Under the pieces are notes generated by a model. It ran no database searches. It was not told the DNA's origin and worked only from the letters and a program-made list of their open reading frames with translations. A stretch of 64,000 bases of DNA from Pseudomonas extremorientalis (GTDB lineage: Bacteria; Pseudomonadota; Gammaproteobacteria; Pseudomonadales; Pseudomonadaceae), in the NCBI RefSeq assembly GCF_001870465.1, contig NZ_MDGK01000013.1:39504-103503 (forward strand). The letters are read 5' to 3'. The number at the start of each line of letters is the position of its first letter. The stretch's first letter is position 1. The position numbers were made by a program, and so were the translations under genes. Below are positions 34,213-44,019 of the stretch, piece by piece.

Positions 34213-35163
34213 ATGAACCCCAATCCTCTGACCGATCAACTGAGCCTGTTTCTCGATGTACTGGAGACCGGCAGTTTCTCCGCCGCCGCACGCCGCCATC
34301 CGCTGACGCCGTCGGCGGTAGCACGGCGGATCGACAGCCTGGAAAGCTCGGTGGGCAGCCGCTTGTTCCAGCGCAGCACCCATGCCGTGGTGCCGACCCC
34401 GGCCGGCCTGGCCTTCGCCGAGCGGGCACGGCGGATCGTCAGCGAGCTGCAACTGGCGCGTGCCGAAGCGGTGTCCCTCAGCCACGCGCCGGAAGGCCTG
34501 ATCCGGGTAGATGCGCCGGCAGCGTTTGGGCGACGGCATCTGGCGCCGGTGATTGCGGACTTTCTGAATGTCTACCCCGGGCTGGATGTGCACCTGCATT
34601 TGATCGACAGCTTTGTAGATATGCAGGGCGCACACCTGGGCAAAGTGGACCTGGTGCTGCGCGCCGGGCATCTCGTCGACACGCGGTTGATCGCCACGCC
34701 CTTGGCGAGCATCGTGCGCATCGCGTGCGCCAGCCCGGCCTACCTGAAAAGCCGCGGCACGCCGATCCACCCTCGGGAACTGAGCGAACACGATGGGTTG
34801 GACTGGGATGGCCTGGCGCCCACGTTCGCCTGGCGCTTCGAGCTGGATGGGCGCCGCGCTACCTATCGCCCGCAACGCATCCGCATGAGTGCCAATAACG
34901 CTGAAGCCTTGTTGTCTGGTGCTTTGGCAGGACTGGGTATCGCTCACCTGCCCACGTGGCTGGCCAGCGAATACCTGGTGCGCGGCGAACTGCTGCCCTT
35001 GTTCTGCGAAGACGGCCTGCCCAGCCCCGAGACCACCGGAATCTACGCGCTGCGCCTGGAACAGCAACCCAATGCCCGCAGCCGATTGCTGCTGGAATAT
35101 CTGAAGTCCCGCTTCAGCCCGGTGCCGCCTTGGGATCTGGCGCTACAGAGTGGCCTGGTCTAA
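34213..35163 (+). CDS. LysR-family transcriptional regulator
   Basis: 316-residue regulator with N-terminal HTH (LSLFLDVLETGSFSAAARRHPLTPSAVARRIDSLE) and a typical CrgA/DmlR-like effector domain (GLIRVDAPAAFGRRHLAPVIADFLNVYP). ATG at 34213. Divergent from the TauE-type exporter across 109 bp, the usual layout for a LysR regulator and its target. Confidence 0.9.
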   Translation: MNPNPLTDQLSLFLDVLETGSFSAAARRHPLTPSAVARRIDSLESSVGSRLFQRSTHAVVPTPAGLAFAERARRIVSELQLARAEAVSLSHAPEGLIRVDAPAAFGRRHLAPVIADFLNVYPGLDVHLHLIDSFVDMQGAHLGKVDLVLRAGHLVDTRLIATPLASIVRIACASPAYLKSRGTPIHPRELSEHDGLDWDGLAPTFAWRFELDGRRATYRPQRIRMSANNAEALLSGALAGLGIAHLPTWLASEYLVRGELLPLFCEDGLPSPETTGIYALRLEQQPNARSRLLLEYLKSRFSPVPPWDLALQSGLV

Positions 35164-35243
35164 CCATTCGGTCAGAATTATCTGGCGCATTAAAGATTTG
35201 CCCGCTAGATTCCAGCCAAGACATGCTTTTTCGAGGTACCGCC

Positions 35244-35696
35244 ATGAGCAAGAACCCTGATCCGTGCGAATCCCTGATGCTGGACAACCAGCTGTGCTTC
35301 GCCTTGCACTCCACTTCGCTGCTGATGACCAAGGTCTACAAGCCATTGCTGCAAGCACTTGGCCTGACCTACCCGCAGTACCTGGCCATGATGGTGTTGT
35401 GGGAAGAGGATGGTTTGACCGTCGGCGAAATCAGCAGCCGCCTGCTGACCGATCCGGGCTCGCTTACCCCACTGCTCAAGCGCCTGGAAGCCGAAGGTGT
35501 GCTCAGCCGTACCCGCAGCCGCGAGGATGAACGCGTCGTGGTTGTAGAACTGACCGAGGCCGGGCGGGCATTGCAGGACAAGGCCCTGGGGATCCCGCAG
35601 TGCATCCTGGGCGCCAGCGGCCTGGAGTTGGACCAACTACGCAAGCTACAAGCTGATTTGATTGCACTGCGCAGCAACTTGCAGAACGCAATTTAG
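35244..35696 (+). CDS. ohrR: Organic hydroperoxide repressor OhrR
   Basis: 150-residue MarR-family repressor. Sensing Cys18 lies in MLDNQLCFALHSTS, with Cys8 and Cys120 as possible resolving thiols, and the wing reads SREDERVVVVELTEAG. GAGG precedes ATG 35244. It sits one promoter upstream of ohr in the same direction, the common pseudomonad order. It shares the LTYPQYL and [10 protein letters not shown] core with the OspR protein at 19738, its paralogue. Confidence 0.93.
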   Translation: MSKNPDPCESLMLDNQLCFALHSTSLLMTKVYKPLLQALGLTYPQYLAMMVLWEEDGLTVGEISSRLLTDPGSLTPLLKRLEAEGVLSRTRSREDERVVVVELTEAGRALQDKALGIPQCILGASGLELDQLRKLQADLIALRSNLQNAI

Positions 35697-35751
35697 AACG
35701 CCCCTCCCAGATCGGTTTTGGCTACACGAAAATATTTTATAAATTTATCTT

Positions 35752-35820
35752 GCGCACTAAACATTAGCGCTATACATTCACCTCACCAACTACTTAGCGC
35801 GCAAACATTTAGCGCTAAAA
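35752..35820. promoter_or_regulatory. Repeated TTAGCGC boxes in the ohr promoter region
   Basis: TTAGCGC occurs at 35764, 35794 and 35809 (spacings 30 and 15), the last within the perfect 12-mer palindrome TTTAGCGCTAAA (35808-35819); a reverse-oriented relative GCGCACTAA lies at 35752. Placement 20-85 bases before ohr suggests the OhrR operator, though the sequence differs from AATT-centred OhrR sites. Confidence 0.6.
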
Positions 35821-35837
35821 ACCAAGAGGAAAACACC

Positions 35838-36257
35838 ATGCAAACGCTCTACACCGCAGTAGCTACCGCCACCGGCGGCCGTGATGGTCGTGCTGTTTCC
35901 AGCGACAACATCCTCGACGTCAAACTCTCCACCCCCAAAGAACTGGGCGGTGCCGGCGGCCAGGCCACCAACCCTGAACAACTGTTCGCTGCCGGCTACT
36001 CGGCCTGCTTCATCGGTGCCCTGAAATTCGTCGCCAGCCAGACCAAACGCAAAATCCCGGATGACGCCTCGATCACCGCCCACGTTGGCATCGGCCAGAT
36101 CCCCGGCGGTTTCGGCCTGGACATCGACCTGCACATCAGCCTGCCCGGCCTGGCCCAGGACGACGCGCAAAGCCTGGTCGACGCCGCCCACCAAGTCTGC
36201 CCTTACTCCAACGCCACCCGTGGCAACGTCGATGTACGCCTGCACGTGATCGTCTAA
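35838..36257 (+). CDS. ohr: Organic hydroperoxide resistance protein Ohr
   Basis: 139-residue OsmC-fold thiol peroxidase that reduces organic hydroperoxides using lipoylated partners. Both catalytic Cys are in place: C57 in FAAGYSACFIGAL and C121 in HQVCPYSNATRGN. AGAGGA precedes ATG 35838. It is followed after 28 bases by a secreted hydrolase gene, likely in the same transcript. Confidence 0.96.
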   Translation: MQTLYTAVATATGGRDGRAVSSDNILDVKLSTPKELGGAGGQATNPEQLFAAGYSACFIGALKFVASQTKRKIPDDASITAHVGIGQIPGGFGLDIDLHISLPGLAQDDAQSLVDAAHQVCPYSNATRGNVDVRLHVIV

Positions 36258-36285
36258 ATGAAACCGGCCGCCCCTGGAGAACGAA

Positions 36286-37302
36286 ATGAACACAATTGGT
36301 AAAGCGCTCACCGGCACCCTGCTCGCCTTGTCCATCACCCACGCCTTTGCGGCGACCGGTGAAGTCGAGCACAACACCCAGGCCTTCCTGGATGTGTTGA
36401 ACGCAGGCAACGGCAAACCGATGGAACAACTGACGCCCAAGGACGCCCGTGCCGTACTGACCGGCGCCCAGGCCGGTGTGAAGCTGACCTTGCCCAAGGC
36501 GGATGTGAGCCAGAAGACCATTCAGGTCGACGGCAAGCCGCTGGACCTGACCATCGTGCGGCCAGCCGGGGTCAAGGGCACATTGCCTGTGTTCATGTTC
36601 TTCCACGGTGGCGGCTGGGTGCTGGGGGATTACCCGACCCATGAGCGCCTGGTGCGGGATCTGGTGGTGGGTTCGGGGGCGGTGGCGGTATTCGTCAACT
36701 ACACGCCTTCACCGGAAGCGCATTACCCGGTGGCGATCAACCAGGCCTACGGCGCCACAAAATGGGTGGCCGAGCACGGTACAGAGATCAATGTCGATGG
36801 CAAGCGCCTGGCGGTCGCGGGCAACAGCGTCGGCGGCAACATGGCGGCAGTGGTCAGCCTGATGGCCAAGGATAAGGGCACGCCGGCGATCAAGTTCCAA
36901 TTGTTGCTATGGCCGGTGACCGACGCCAATTTCGACACCGCGTCCTACAACCAGTACGCCGAAGGGCACTTCCTGACCCGCAACATGATGAAGTGGTTCT
37001 GGGACAACTACACCACCGACGCCAACCAGCGCGCCGAGATCTACGCCTCGCCGCTGCGGGCCACCACCGACCAGCTCAAAGGCTTGCCGCCTGCGCTGAT
37101 CCAGACCGCCAGCGCCGATGTGCTGCGGGATGAGGGTGAAGCCTACGCCCGCAAGCTGGACGCAGCCGGTGTACCGGTGACTGCCGTGCGCTACAACGGC
37201 ATGATTCACGACTACGGTTTGCTCAACGTGGTCAGCCAAGTCCCGGCAGTCCGCTCCGCATTACTCCAGGCCTCGGATGAGCTGAAGCAACACTTGAAGT
37301 AA
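36286..37302 (+). CDS. Secreted alpha/beta hydrolase (HSL/esterase family)
   Basis: 338-residue hydrolase with a cleavable signal peptide (MNTIGKALTGTLLALSITHAFA). The oxyanion motif FFHGGGWVLGDY, nucleophile GNSVGGNMA and C-terminal acid and His (ALIQTASADVLRDEG, GMIHDYGLL) define the hormone-sensitive-lipase-like family. A GGAG site overlaps the gap after ohr. Periplasmic esterase action on lipid or peroxide-derived products is an inference from location. A strong terminator follows. Confidence 0.9.
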   Translation: MNTIGKALTGTLLALSITHAFAATGEVEHNTQAFLDVLNAGNGKPMEQLTPKDARAVLTGAQAGVKLTLPKADVSQKTIQVDGKPLDLTIVRPAGVKGTLPVFMFFHGGGWVLGDYPTHERLVRDLVVGSGAVAVFVNYTPSPEAHYPVAINQAYGATKWVAEHGTEINVDGKRLAVAGNSVGGNMAAVVSLMAKDKGTPAIKFQLLLWPVTDANFDTASYNQYAEGHFLTRNMMKWFWDNYTTDANQRAEIYASPLRATTDQLKGLPPALIQTASADVLRDEGEAYARKLDAAGVPVTAVRYNGMIHDYGLLNVVSQVPAVRSALLQASDELKQHLK

Positions 37303-37315
37303 AAAACAGCGCCCA

Positions 37316-37350
37316 CGAAAAAGCCCGACTCAAGGTCGGGCTTTTTTTCG
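37316..37350 (+). terminator. Terminator after the ohr-hydrolase operon
   Basis: AAGCCCGAC and GTCGGGCTT arms with a short loop, A-run before and seven T after. It lies between convergent hydrolase and efp genes and can act both ways. Confidence 0.93.
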
Positions 37351-37367
37351 TATCGGCGGGGCCAGAA

Positions 37368-37940
37368 TTACTTCTTGGCGCGACCTTTGTACGAACCGCC
37401 TTCGCGGGTATCGATCTCGATCAGGTCGTCGATTTCGATGAAATCGGCCACTTGCAGTTCGGTACCGTTGCTCAGCTTGGCAGGCTTCATCACCTTGCCC
37501 GACGTGTCGCCGCGAGCGGAACCTTCGGTGTAGGCCACTTTACGCACGATGGTGGTCGGCAGCTCTACGGAAACCAGGCGCTCTTCGAAGAAAATAGCTT
37601 CGCAGACGTCTTCCATACCTTCTTCGATGAACGGCAGAACAGCTTCGATATCTTCAGCGTTCAGCTCGTACATGGTGTAGTCGGTGGTGTCCATGAACGT
37701 GTAGGTGTCGCCGCTGATGAAGGACAGGGTCGCTTCTTTGCGGTCGAGGATTACGTCGTCCAGTTTGTCATCGGCGCTGTAGACGATCTCGGTCTTGTAA
37801 CCGGTCAGCAGGTTCTTCAGCTTGGTCTTCATGATGGCGCTGTTACGACCAGACTTGGTGAACTCAGCTTTCTGAACCAGCCAAGGGTCGTTTTCGAGAC
37901 GGATCACTGTACCGGGTTTCAGTTCTTTACCAGTTTTCAT
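37368..37940 (-). CDS. efp: Translation elongation factor P
   Basis: 190-residue EF-P that relieves ribosome stalling at polyproline. The tip loop reads [16 protein letters not shown] with Arg at residue 32 instead of Lys, the form that is rhamnosylated by EarP; earP is the next gene upstream on the same strand. Three OB-like domains and the C-terminal [19 protein letters not shown] are complete. No epmA/epmB neighbours, as expected. Confidence 0.97.
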   Translation of the reverse strand: MKTGKELKPGTVIRLENDPWLVQKAEFTKSGRNSAIMKTKLKNLLTGYKTEIVYSADDKLDDVILDRKEATLSFISGDTYTFMDTTDYTMYELNAEDIEAVLPFIEEGMEDVCEAIFFEERLVSVELPTTIVRKVAYTEGSARGDTSGKVMKPAKLSNGTELQVADFIEIDDLIEIDTREGGSYKGRAKK

Positions 37941-37989
37941 TGCATATATCCGAAATTTGGATGGGATTTACAAAATTCAAGGTGGCGTA

Positions 37990-39123
37990 TCATATCCAAC
38001 TTTCATAAAACTTCACCAGCGCCGTCGCAAGATCGGCCCGCAAGCCCTGTTCCAGACACCACGTTTCGGCGTGCTGGCTGACCTCCGGCCAATGTTCCAG
38101 CAGCATTTTCCAAGGCTGGACCATATCGCCCTCCGTGTTCCAGGCTTGCCAGAGCCCGATCAGCGCCGCCCTTGCCGAGGGTGATAAGCCTGCGGTGTAC
38201 AGCTCCAGGAAGGCATCGAGTTTGTCGAGGTGAATATCTTCGTCCTGTCGATAGATATGCCACAGCAGCGGTCGCCCGGCCCACTGGGCGCGCACGAACG
38301 AGTCTTCACCGCGTACGGCATTGAAGTCACAGCACCACAGCAGGCGGTCGTATTGCTCCTGGCGCACGAACGCAATCACCTGCACCGTCAGCGATCCCCG
38401 CTGCTGGATATCCCCCGCCACCAGCCGCTCCAAGCCCAACCAACGCTGCACATCGCCAAGAATGCGCCCCTCCGGCACCAATAGATGAGTGGCACGCCCG
38501 TCCGTCGATAACACGTCCAGCCAACTGGCGAGCCCGGCATTCTCATAGGCAAACAGTGAGATCAGCCGCGCACCGGCTGTGGGAAACACACCCAAGGTTT
38601 GCAGGAAGTCTTGTTGCACGTTCACATCCTGCTGAAAAGCCCGACGCTGTTCCAGCAACCCGGCCTCACGCAAAAGGCCGCCGGTGCCGGGCCGGAATCC
38701 GGGGAAGAAGAAGTACTTCTGCACGCCCTTGAACTTCACCGATGGCAGCCGGTGACAACCGACGACCCATTCCTCGGCGCTGAGGTAATCCAGGTTCATC
38801 CACACCGGCGTGCGTTCGCGCTCGGCCATGGCCTCCATATACTCAGGTGGCAACTGGCAGGCAAACGCGGCGATCACGACATCCGCTGCAGGCGCGCCCA
38901 CCCACTCCGTCGGCCAATGACGCACTTCGACGCCTTCCTGCCATTGTTGATCGAGCTGTACGTCAATCTCAGGACACATGCGTTCGAATGCGCGCAGGTC
39001 GTCGACCCACAAGCGCACATCACAGGCGTGTTCCGCCACCAATTGCCGGGCCAGGCGCCAGGTCACGCCGATGTCGCCGAAGTTGTCGACGACGCTGCAA
39101 AAAATATCCCAGCGGGCTTTCAT
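37990..39123 (-). CDS. earP: EF-P arginine rhamnosyltransferase EarP
   Basis: 377-residue GT-B enzyme that adds rhamnose from dTDP-rhamnose to EF-P Arg32. The conserved catalytic Asp residues fall at D13 and D17 (SVVDNFGDIGVTWRLARQL) and the nucleotide-sugar region is GEDSFVRAQWAGRPLLWHIYRQDEDIH. ATG 39123 has GGAG six bases upstream; an ATG at 39135 is poorer. Forms a modification pair with efp. Confidence 0.96.
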   Translation of the reverse strand: MKARWDIFCSVVDNFGDIGVTWRLARQLVAEHACDVRLWVDDLRAFERMCPEIDVQLDQQWQEGVEVRHWPTEWVGAPAADVVIAAFACQLPPEYMEAMAERERTPVWMNLDYLSAEEWVVGCHRLPSVKFKGVQKYFFFPGFRPGTGGLLREAGLLEQRRAFQQDVNVQQDFLQTLGVFPTAGARLISLFAYENAGLASWLDVLSTDGRATHLLVPEGRILGDVQRWLGLERLVAGDIQQRGSLTVQVIAFVRQEQYDRLLWCCDFNAVRGEDSFVRAQWAGRPLLWHIYRQDEDIHLDKLDAFLELYTAGLSPSARAALIGLWQAWNTEGDMVQPWKMLLEHWPEVSQHAETWCLEQGLRADLATALVKFYESWI

Positions 39124-39255
39124 TCCGGGCTCCAACGCTCAAAGGTTCGATTGTCCGCATAAATGCGCGGATGCAGAAGGCTTGATCGCGATTATTCTGC
39201 ACTGTGGCTGTGCGACAATCGCAGCCACGCCATCAATGCCTGCCAGGAGGGCATC

Positions 39256-39624
39256 ATGTCTGATCGTCCGTTGTCGCTGTTCAAGCTCAGTGCCGCTATT
39301 GCGTCTGGCGTATGGCTGGGGTTTATCGCCATCGTGCTGACCACCTGGCTGGCGTCGCGCTACCTGTTCCCCCAGAGCCTGGCGCCAGTGGCCCAGGCCG
39401 TACAGCAATTGGGCAAACCTGCTGTGGCGGAGCCTGAACCGCCGAATCGCATGTTCGAGCAATATCAGCAGAACCTGCAGAAGCAGGAACAGCAACAGAG
39501 CCTGGAGCAGGCTCGCAGCAACGCGCGCAACCTGTCCAACCCCAAATGCCAGTTCTGGCTGCAACAGGACCAGAACGCCCCCAACGAAAAGACCCGGGCC
39601 AATGTCCTGCAATTCTGCGATTGA
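39256..39624 (+). CDS. Unknown single-pass membrane protein
   Basis: 122-residue protein with one N-terminal membrane helix (AAIASGVWLGFIAIVLTTWLAS), then a Gln/Glu-rich probable coiled coil (QQNLQKQEQQQSLEQARSNAR) and a C-terminal segment with two Cys (KCQFWLQ, LQFCD) that would be periplasmic and could form a disulfide. Strong AGGAGG five bases before ATG 39256. Its stop overlaps the start of the Gre-like gene, suggesting an operon. Function not recognised. Confidence 0.83.
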   Translation: MSDRPLSLFKLSAAIASGVWLGFIAIVLTTWLASRYLFPQSLAPVAQAVQQLGKPAVAEPEPPNRMFEQYQQNLQKQEQQQSLEQARSNARNLSNPKCQFWLQQDQNAPNEKTRANVLQFCD

Positions 39625-40112
39625 TGACCATGAATAAACACGCCGTCCACCTGCTGATCCTGGAAAAGCTCGGCGTCGACCTCGACATCGCCCAGCGCGC
39701 CGCGCAGACCGCCTACGAAACCGCGACCCACGAAGAAAACATCGCTGAAAACAAATACGACACCCTGGGGCTGGAGGCGTCCTATCTGGCGGCCGGGCAA
39801 GCCAAGCGCGTCGAGGAGATCAAGCAGGCGTTGGCGCTGTGCCAGAACATGCCATTACGTGCCTTCGATGATCAGCGCGGCATAGAAGTCGGCGCCCTGC
39901 TGGGCCTGGAAGACGAGAACGGTCGCCAGCAATGGCTGTTCCTGGCACCGGATGCGGCCGGTTTAAAGGTGGACGTGGTTGGACAACCGGTGACCGTCAT
40001 CACCCCGCGCTCACCACTGGGCAAAAGCCTGCTGGGCAAGTTCGAAGGCGATGAGGTGGAGATTCTGGTGGCAGGCGCCCGGCAACATTTTACGGTTACC
40101 GAGGCCAAATAA
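39624..40112 (+). CDS. GreA/GreB-family-like transcription factor
   Basis: 162-residue protein. The N-terminal half is a helical hairpin with acidic tip residues (THEENIAENKYDTLGLEASYLAAGQAKR); the C-terminal half has TPRSPLGKSLLGKFEGDEVEI, the FKBP-like domain signature of Gre/Rnk factors. It probably enters the RNA polymerase secondary channel, but whether it cleaves RNA or inhibits is unknown. A true GreB lies at 52255, so this is an additional member. ATG 39630 is an alternative start. Confidence 0.85.
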   Translation: MTMNKHAVHLLILEKLGVDLDIAQRAAQTAYETATHEENIAENKYDTLGLEASYLAAGQAKRVEEIKQALALCQNMPLRAFDDQRGIEVGALLGLEDENGRQQWLFLAPDAAGLKVDVVGQPVTVITPRSPLGKSLLGKFEGDEVEILVAGARQHFTVTEAK

Positions 40113-40121
40113 ACCGCTGGC

Positions 40122-41105
<984 letters not shown>

Positions 41106-41199
41106 TCAAAGCAGATAGACGCCACGGGTATCAGCGACGGTATATAACTATATTAAAGGTTTGATGGATAAATCTAGAACTTTTTATCGTTTTCATCCA

Positions 41200-41700
41200 T
41201 CACACGTCATCACTGCGTCGACGTTGCAACGAAGGCACCAGGTAGACCGGCACCGTAGACAGCTGCAGCACCCGTGCAGCGGTGCGACCCAACGGGGTGG
41301 CCGCCGCGGTTGCATGGCTATGACTTCCTACGATCAACAGATCCACGGAAAGTTTGCGCAGTTGGTCGAGAATCACCTCGCAGGGGTCCCCCTGGATCAC
41401 CCGTACCGAGCGAATCAACTTCAGGTCTTGCTCCCCGTCCTCCAACTCCTCGCGAAAACTGTCCAGCACCCGCTGTTCGATCGTCGCCATGACCGTGGTC
41501 AGCCCCTGGCTTTGCCATTCACTCAGGGCCTTCTCATCAAGGTAGCTCTGCAACACCGATTCGGCGAACAGGCCGATGGGCTCGACCACATGAATCACAT
41601 ACAGGTCCGCCTTGAACGTTCGGGCCAGCGCCAGCGCATGTTGCATCACATAAGGCGCGTACAGACCGAGGTCCGTGGCGTACAGCATCGAACGGATCAT
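41200..41700 (-). CDS. Universal stress protein UspA family
   Basis: 166-residue single-domain Usp. N-terminal MLYATDLGLYAPYVMQHALALA and C-terminal nucleotide-binding pattern DLLIVGSHSHATAAATPLGRTAARVLQLSTVPVYLV (G2xG9xGST-like with S/T) are typical. AGGAGG precedes the ATG. Cytoplasmic stress role by family; trigger unknown. Confidence 0.92.
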   Translation of the reverse strand: MIRSMLYATDLGLYAPYVMQHALALARTFKADLYVIHVVEPIGLFAESVLQSYLDEKALSEWQSQGLTTVMATIEQRVLDSFREELEDGEQDLKLIRSVRVIQGDPCEVILDQLRKLSVDLLIVGSHSHATAAATPLGRTAARVLQLSTVPVYLVPSLQRRRSDDV

Positions 41701-41752
41701 AGAACCTCCTGGACTGCCAGGATGGCGGAGATGAAATCAGCTTAGCAGCGCC

Positions 41753-42658
41753 CTAGATCTTCACCTCATTACTGATTCCATGGGGCACGTGCCCGGTGGC
41801 GACAAATTCCATGGCTTTCTCGCAATGCCCGGCCTGGTCATCGAAAAACACGTCGGCGGCAAACGCCTCCAGGAATGCGGACTTCTCCAGGCCGCCAAGG
41901 AACAACGACTCGTCCAGGCGGATATCCCATTCACGCAAGGTGCGAATCACCCGCTCGTGTGACGGCGCCGAACGGGCAGTGACCAAGGCGGTGCGGATCG
42001 GGCAGGCCTCATCGGGAAACTCACGCTGCAACAGGTTGAGTGCCGCCAGAAACCCCTTGAAAGGACCGCCGTGCAACGGTTGGCGCGCCGCCTCCCGCTC
42101 ATTGGCCTGGAACGCGGCCAGGCCACCGGCCTGGTACACACGCTCGGACTCATCGGAAAACAGCACAGCGTCGCCGTCGAAGGCAATGCGCAGTTCTTCG
42201 CTGGAGGCGCGGTTCGGGCCGCCTGACAGAATCGTCGCCGCCGCGAACCCCGCATCGAGGGCACTGCGTACATCCTCGGCATGGGTCGAAAGAAACAGAT
42301 GGCAGCCAAACGCCGCCAGATAAGGATAAGGACTACGCCCGCCTACGAAAGCGGCGCGGGAAATATCCAGGCCGTAATGCTGGATCGAATTGAACACGCG
42401 CAAGCCGGTGTCAGCGCTGTTACGCGACACCAGCACCACCTCAACCCGCGCACGGCCCAGGCTGGCGTTCAGGCTGAGCAGTTTCTTGACCAGCGGAAAT
42501 GCATCGCCGGGTTCGAGGATTTCTTCTTCGTGCTCGATCTGGTACTTGCGGTACGCCTCGACGCCTTGGGCGAGGTAGATCTTGTGGCTGTCACTCAGGT
42601 CGAACAGTGCCCGCGACGAAATCGCCAGCACCAGTTTGTCGCCCAATCCCTTTGCCAT
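41753..42658 (-). CDS. 5'-nucleotidase (cN-I type)
   Basis: 301-residue protein of the cytosolic 5'-nucleotidase I family that dephosphorylates nucleoside monophosphates. LVLAISSRALFDL starts the family, VEVVLVSRNSADTGLRVFNSIQHYGLDISRAAFVGG and IAFDGDAVLFSDESERVYQAGG contain HAD-like Asp residues. Just 15 bases after the PanE-like gene, so possibly cotranscribed. Substrate preference unknown. Confidence 0.88.
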   Translation of the reverse strand: MAKGLGDKLVLAISSRALFDLSDSHKIYLAQGVEAYRKYQIEHEEEILEPGDAFPLVKKLLSLNASLGRARVEVVLVSRNSADTGLRVFNSIQHYGLDISRAAFVGGRSPYPYLAAFGCHLFLSTHAEDVRSALDAGFAAATILSGGPNRASSEELRIAFDGDAVLFSDESERVYQAGGLAAFQANEREAARQPLHGGPFKGFLAALNLLQREFPDEACPIRTALVTARSAPSHERVIRTLREWDIRLDESLFLGGLEKSAFLEAFAADVFFDDQAGHCEKAMEFVATGHVPHGISNEVKI

Positions 42659-42673
42659 GGTATGCCCCCCTGC

Positions 42674-43636
42674 TCAGCGGTTACGCCGATCAATAAAACT
42701 CAAGGCCTGATACAGCGCCTGCATCCGTGGCAGCTCACAGCCGGCAGCCCTGGCCGCAGCAAGTGGGCGGGCGTAGATCGCCGCCAGTTCCAGCGGGCGT
42801 TTGTGCACGTGGTCGTGGTACATGCTCGGCAGGTAATCGTCCATGGTTTCAGTCAGGGTAAACATCTGTTCGGCGTAGCTTCTGGGAATCTCATGACCAC
42901 AGGCGTGGGCGCCCTGCACCACTTCGGCCATCAGCGCCTGGATCAGTTCGCGGCTGGATTGGTCCGCCATCATCGCCGTGGTCCCCGCGCCCAATAACAC
43001 GGACAGGCCGTTATAGGGCACGTTCCACACCAGCTTGTGCCAGCGCGCCAGATGCACATTGGCCATGGCCTGGGACTCGATACCCGCCTGGTGAAACAAC
43101 GCGGCGCCCGCTTCGACAATCGCTTTCTGGAGGGCGTCATCGTTGGCCGCCGTACCACTGTGATACCCCAGGTTGACCCGCCCCAACGCCTGGTGCTCGA
43201 TAACGCCCGGACCCGAACGGTGCACGCCGATATAACACAGGCCACCCAGCAAGTGCAGCGATGCTGGCAAGTGTTCACGCAGGCTATCTTCCACATCGAG
43301 GCCGTTTTGCAGCAACACTACCTTGGCATCCGGCGCCGCCACCTGGGCGAGGGTCGGGGCCAATTCGACGTTACCGGTCGACTTGGTGCCCACCAGCAGC
43401 CAGTCGCACGGCGGCATATCGGCAGCGCGGGCATAAGCCTGCACGGGATGCAGATGCAATACGCCGTGCACGGTGCTGTTCAAGTGCAGCCCGTGCTCGC
43501 TGACCGCCGCGTATTCACTGCGCAACAGAAAGTGCACATCGAAACCGGCACGCGCCAGCATCAGTCCGTAGAAACCACCAATGGCACCGGTGCCGATAAT
43601 GCCGATGCGGGGTGACTGGAGGTTAACTGCTGTCAT
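42674..43636 (-). CDS. Ketopantoate reductase (PanE/ApbA) family
   Basis: 320-residue NADP-dependent reductase. Rossmann loop IGIIGTGAIGGFYGLMLARAG, LLVGTKSTGNVE, LLQNGLDVED and the C-terminal catalytic-Lys region ARWHKLVWNVPYNGLSVLLGAGTTA with later SMYHDHVHKRPLE match the family. Real ketopantoate activity is plausible but many members act on other 2-oxoacids. Start overlaps the thioredoxin-like stop (ATGA). Confidence 0.88.
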   Translation of the reverse strand: MTAVNLQSPRIGIIGTGAIGGFYGLMLARAGFDVHFLLRSEYAAVSEHGLHLNSTVHGVLHLHPVQAYARAADMPPCDWLLVGTKSTGNVELAPTLAQVAAPDAKVVLLQNGLDVEDSLREHLPASLHLLGGLCYIGVHRSGPGVIEHQALGRVNLGYHSGTAANDDALQKAIVEAGAALFHQAGIESQAMANVHLARWHKLVWNVPYNGLSVLLGAGTTAMMADQSSRELIQALMAEVVQGAHACGHEIPRSYAEQMFTLTETMDDYLPSMYHDHVHKRPLELAAIYARPLAAARAAGCELPRMQALYQALSFIDRRNR

Positions 43637-44019
43637 GGCAAATCCTCAGGTGAACGGGTGAGTGCCTGTTTTACGGCATCGAAAACGTCATCACGCGTAA
43701 GACGTGTCTGTATCTGCCCGAGGAATTGACCCTCGCACACCACGAACAGCGCCGGCAAATGAAAGATCTGGTAGCGTTCGACCGCACCACCGTTATGCCC
43801 GGCGTCCACCCAGCACAGCCGGTCCACCGGTAACGGCCAGCCCGGCAGTTGCTGGCGTGCCCAGCGGCAACTGGAACACCCTGCGCTGGTAAAGATCACC
43901 AGAGAAATACCTGGCAATCCCAGCAATTGCTGGTCAATATCCAGGTCGGTCAATTCCAGTTCCTTCACTATACTGCTGCCACCGCCGTCAATTGGACGGT
44001 GCTCGGAGTCCGTGTACAT
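43633..44019 (-). CDS. Thioredoxin-like protein with CSSC motif
   Basis: 128-residue thioredoxin-fold protein. The redox motif is CSSC (FTSAGCSSCRWARQQLPGW, residues ~48-51) in place of CGPC, and the cis-Pro region is FHLPALFVVCEG. No signal peptide, so cytoplasmic. The ATG at 44019 shares bases with the PilZ ATG on the other strand; a GTG at 43968 is an alternative start that would remove the overlap but lacks a ribosome site. First gene of a trx-panE-like-5'-nucleotidase series. Confidence 0.83.
   Translation of the reverse strand: MYTDSEHRPIDGGGSSIVKELELTDLDIDQQLLGLPGISLVIFTSAGCSSCRWARQQLPGWPLPVDRLCWVDAGHNGGAVERYQIFHLPALFVVCEGQFLGQIQTRLTRDDVFDAVKQALTRSPEDLP

Noticed and set aside
37368..39123. 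efp-earP pair as a novel modification system
   Set aside because: Arg32 EF-P with EarP rhamnosylation is already well described; listed as features only.
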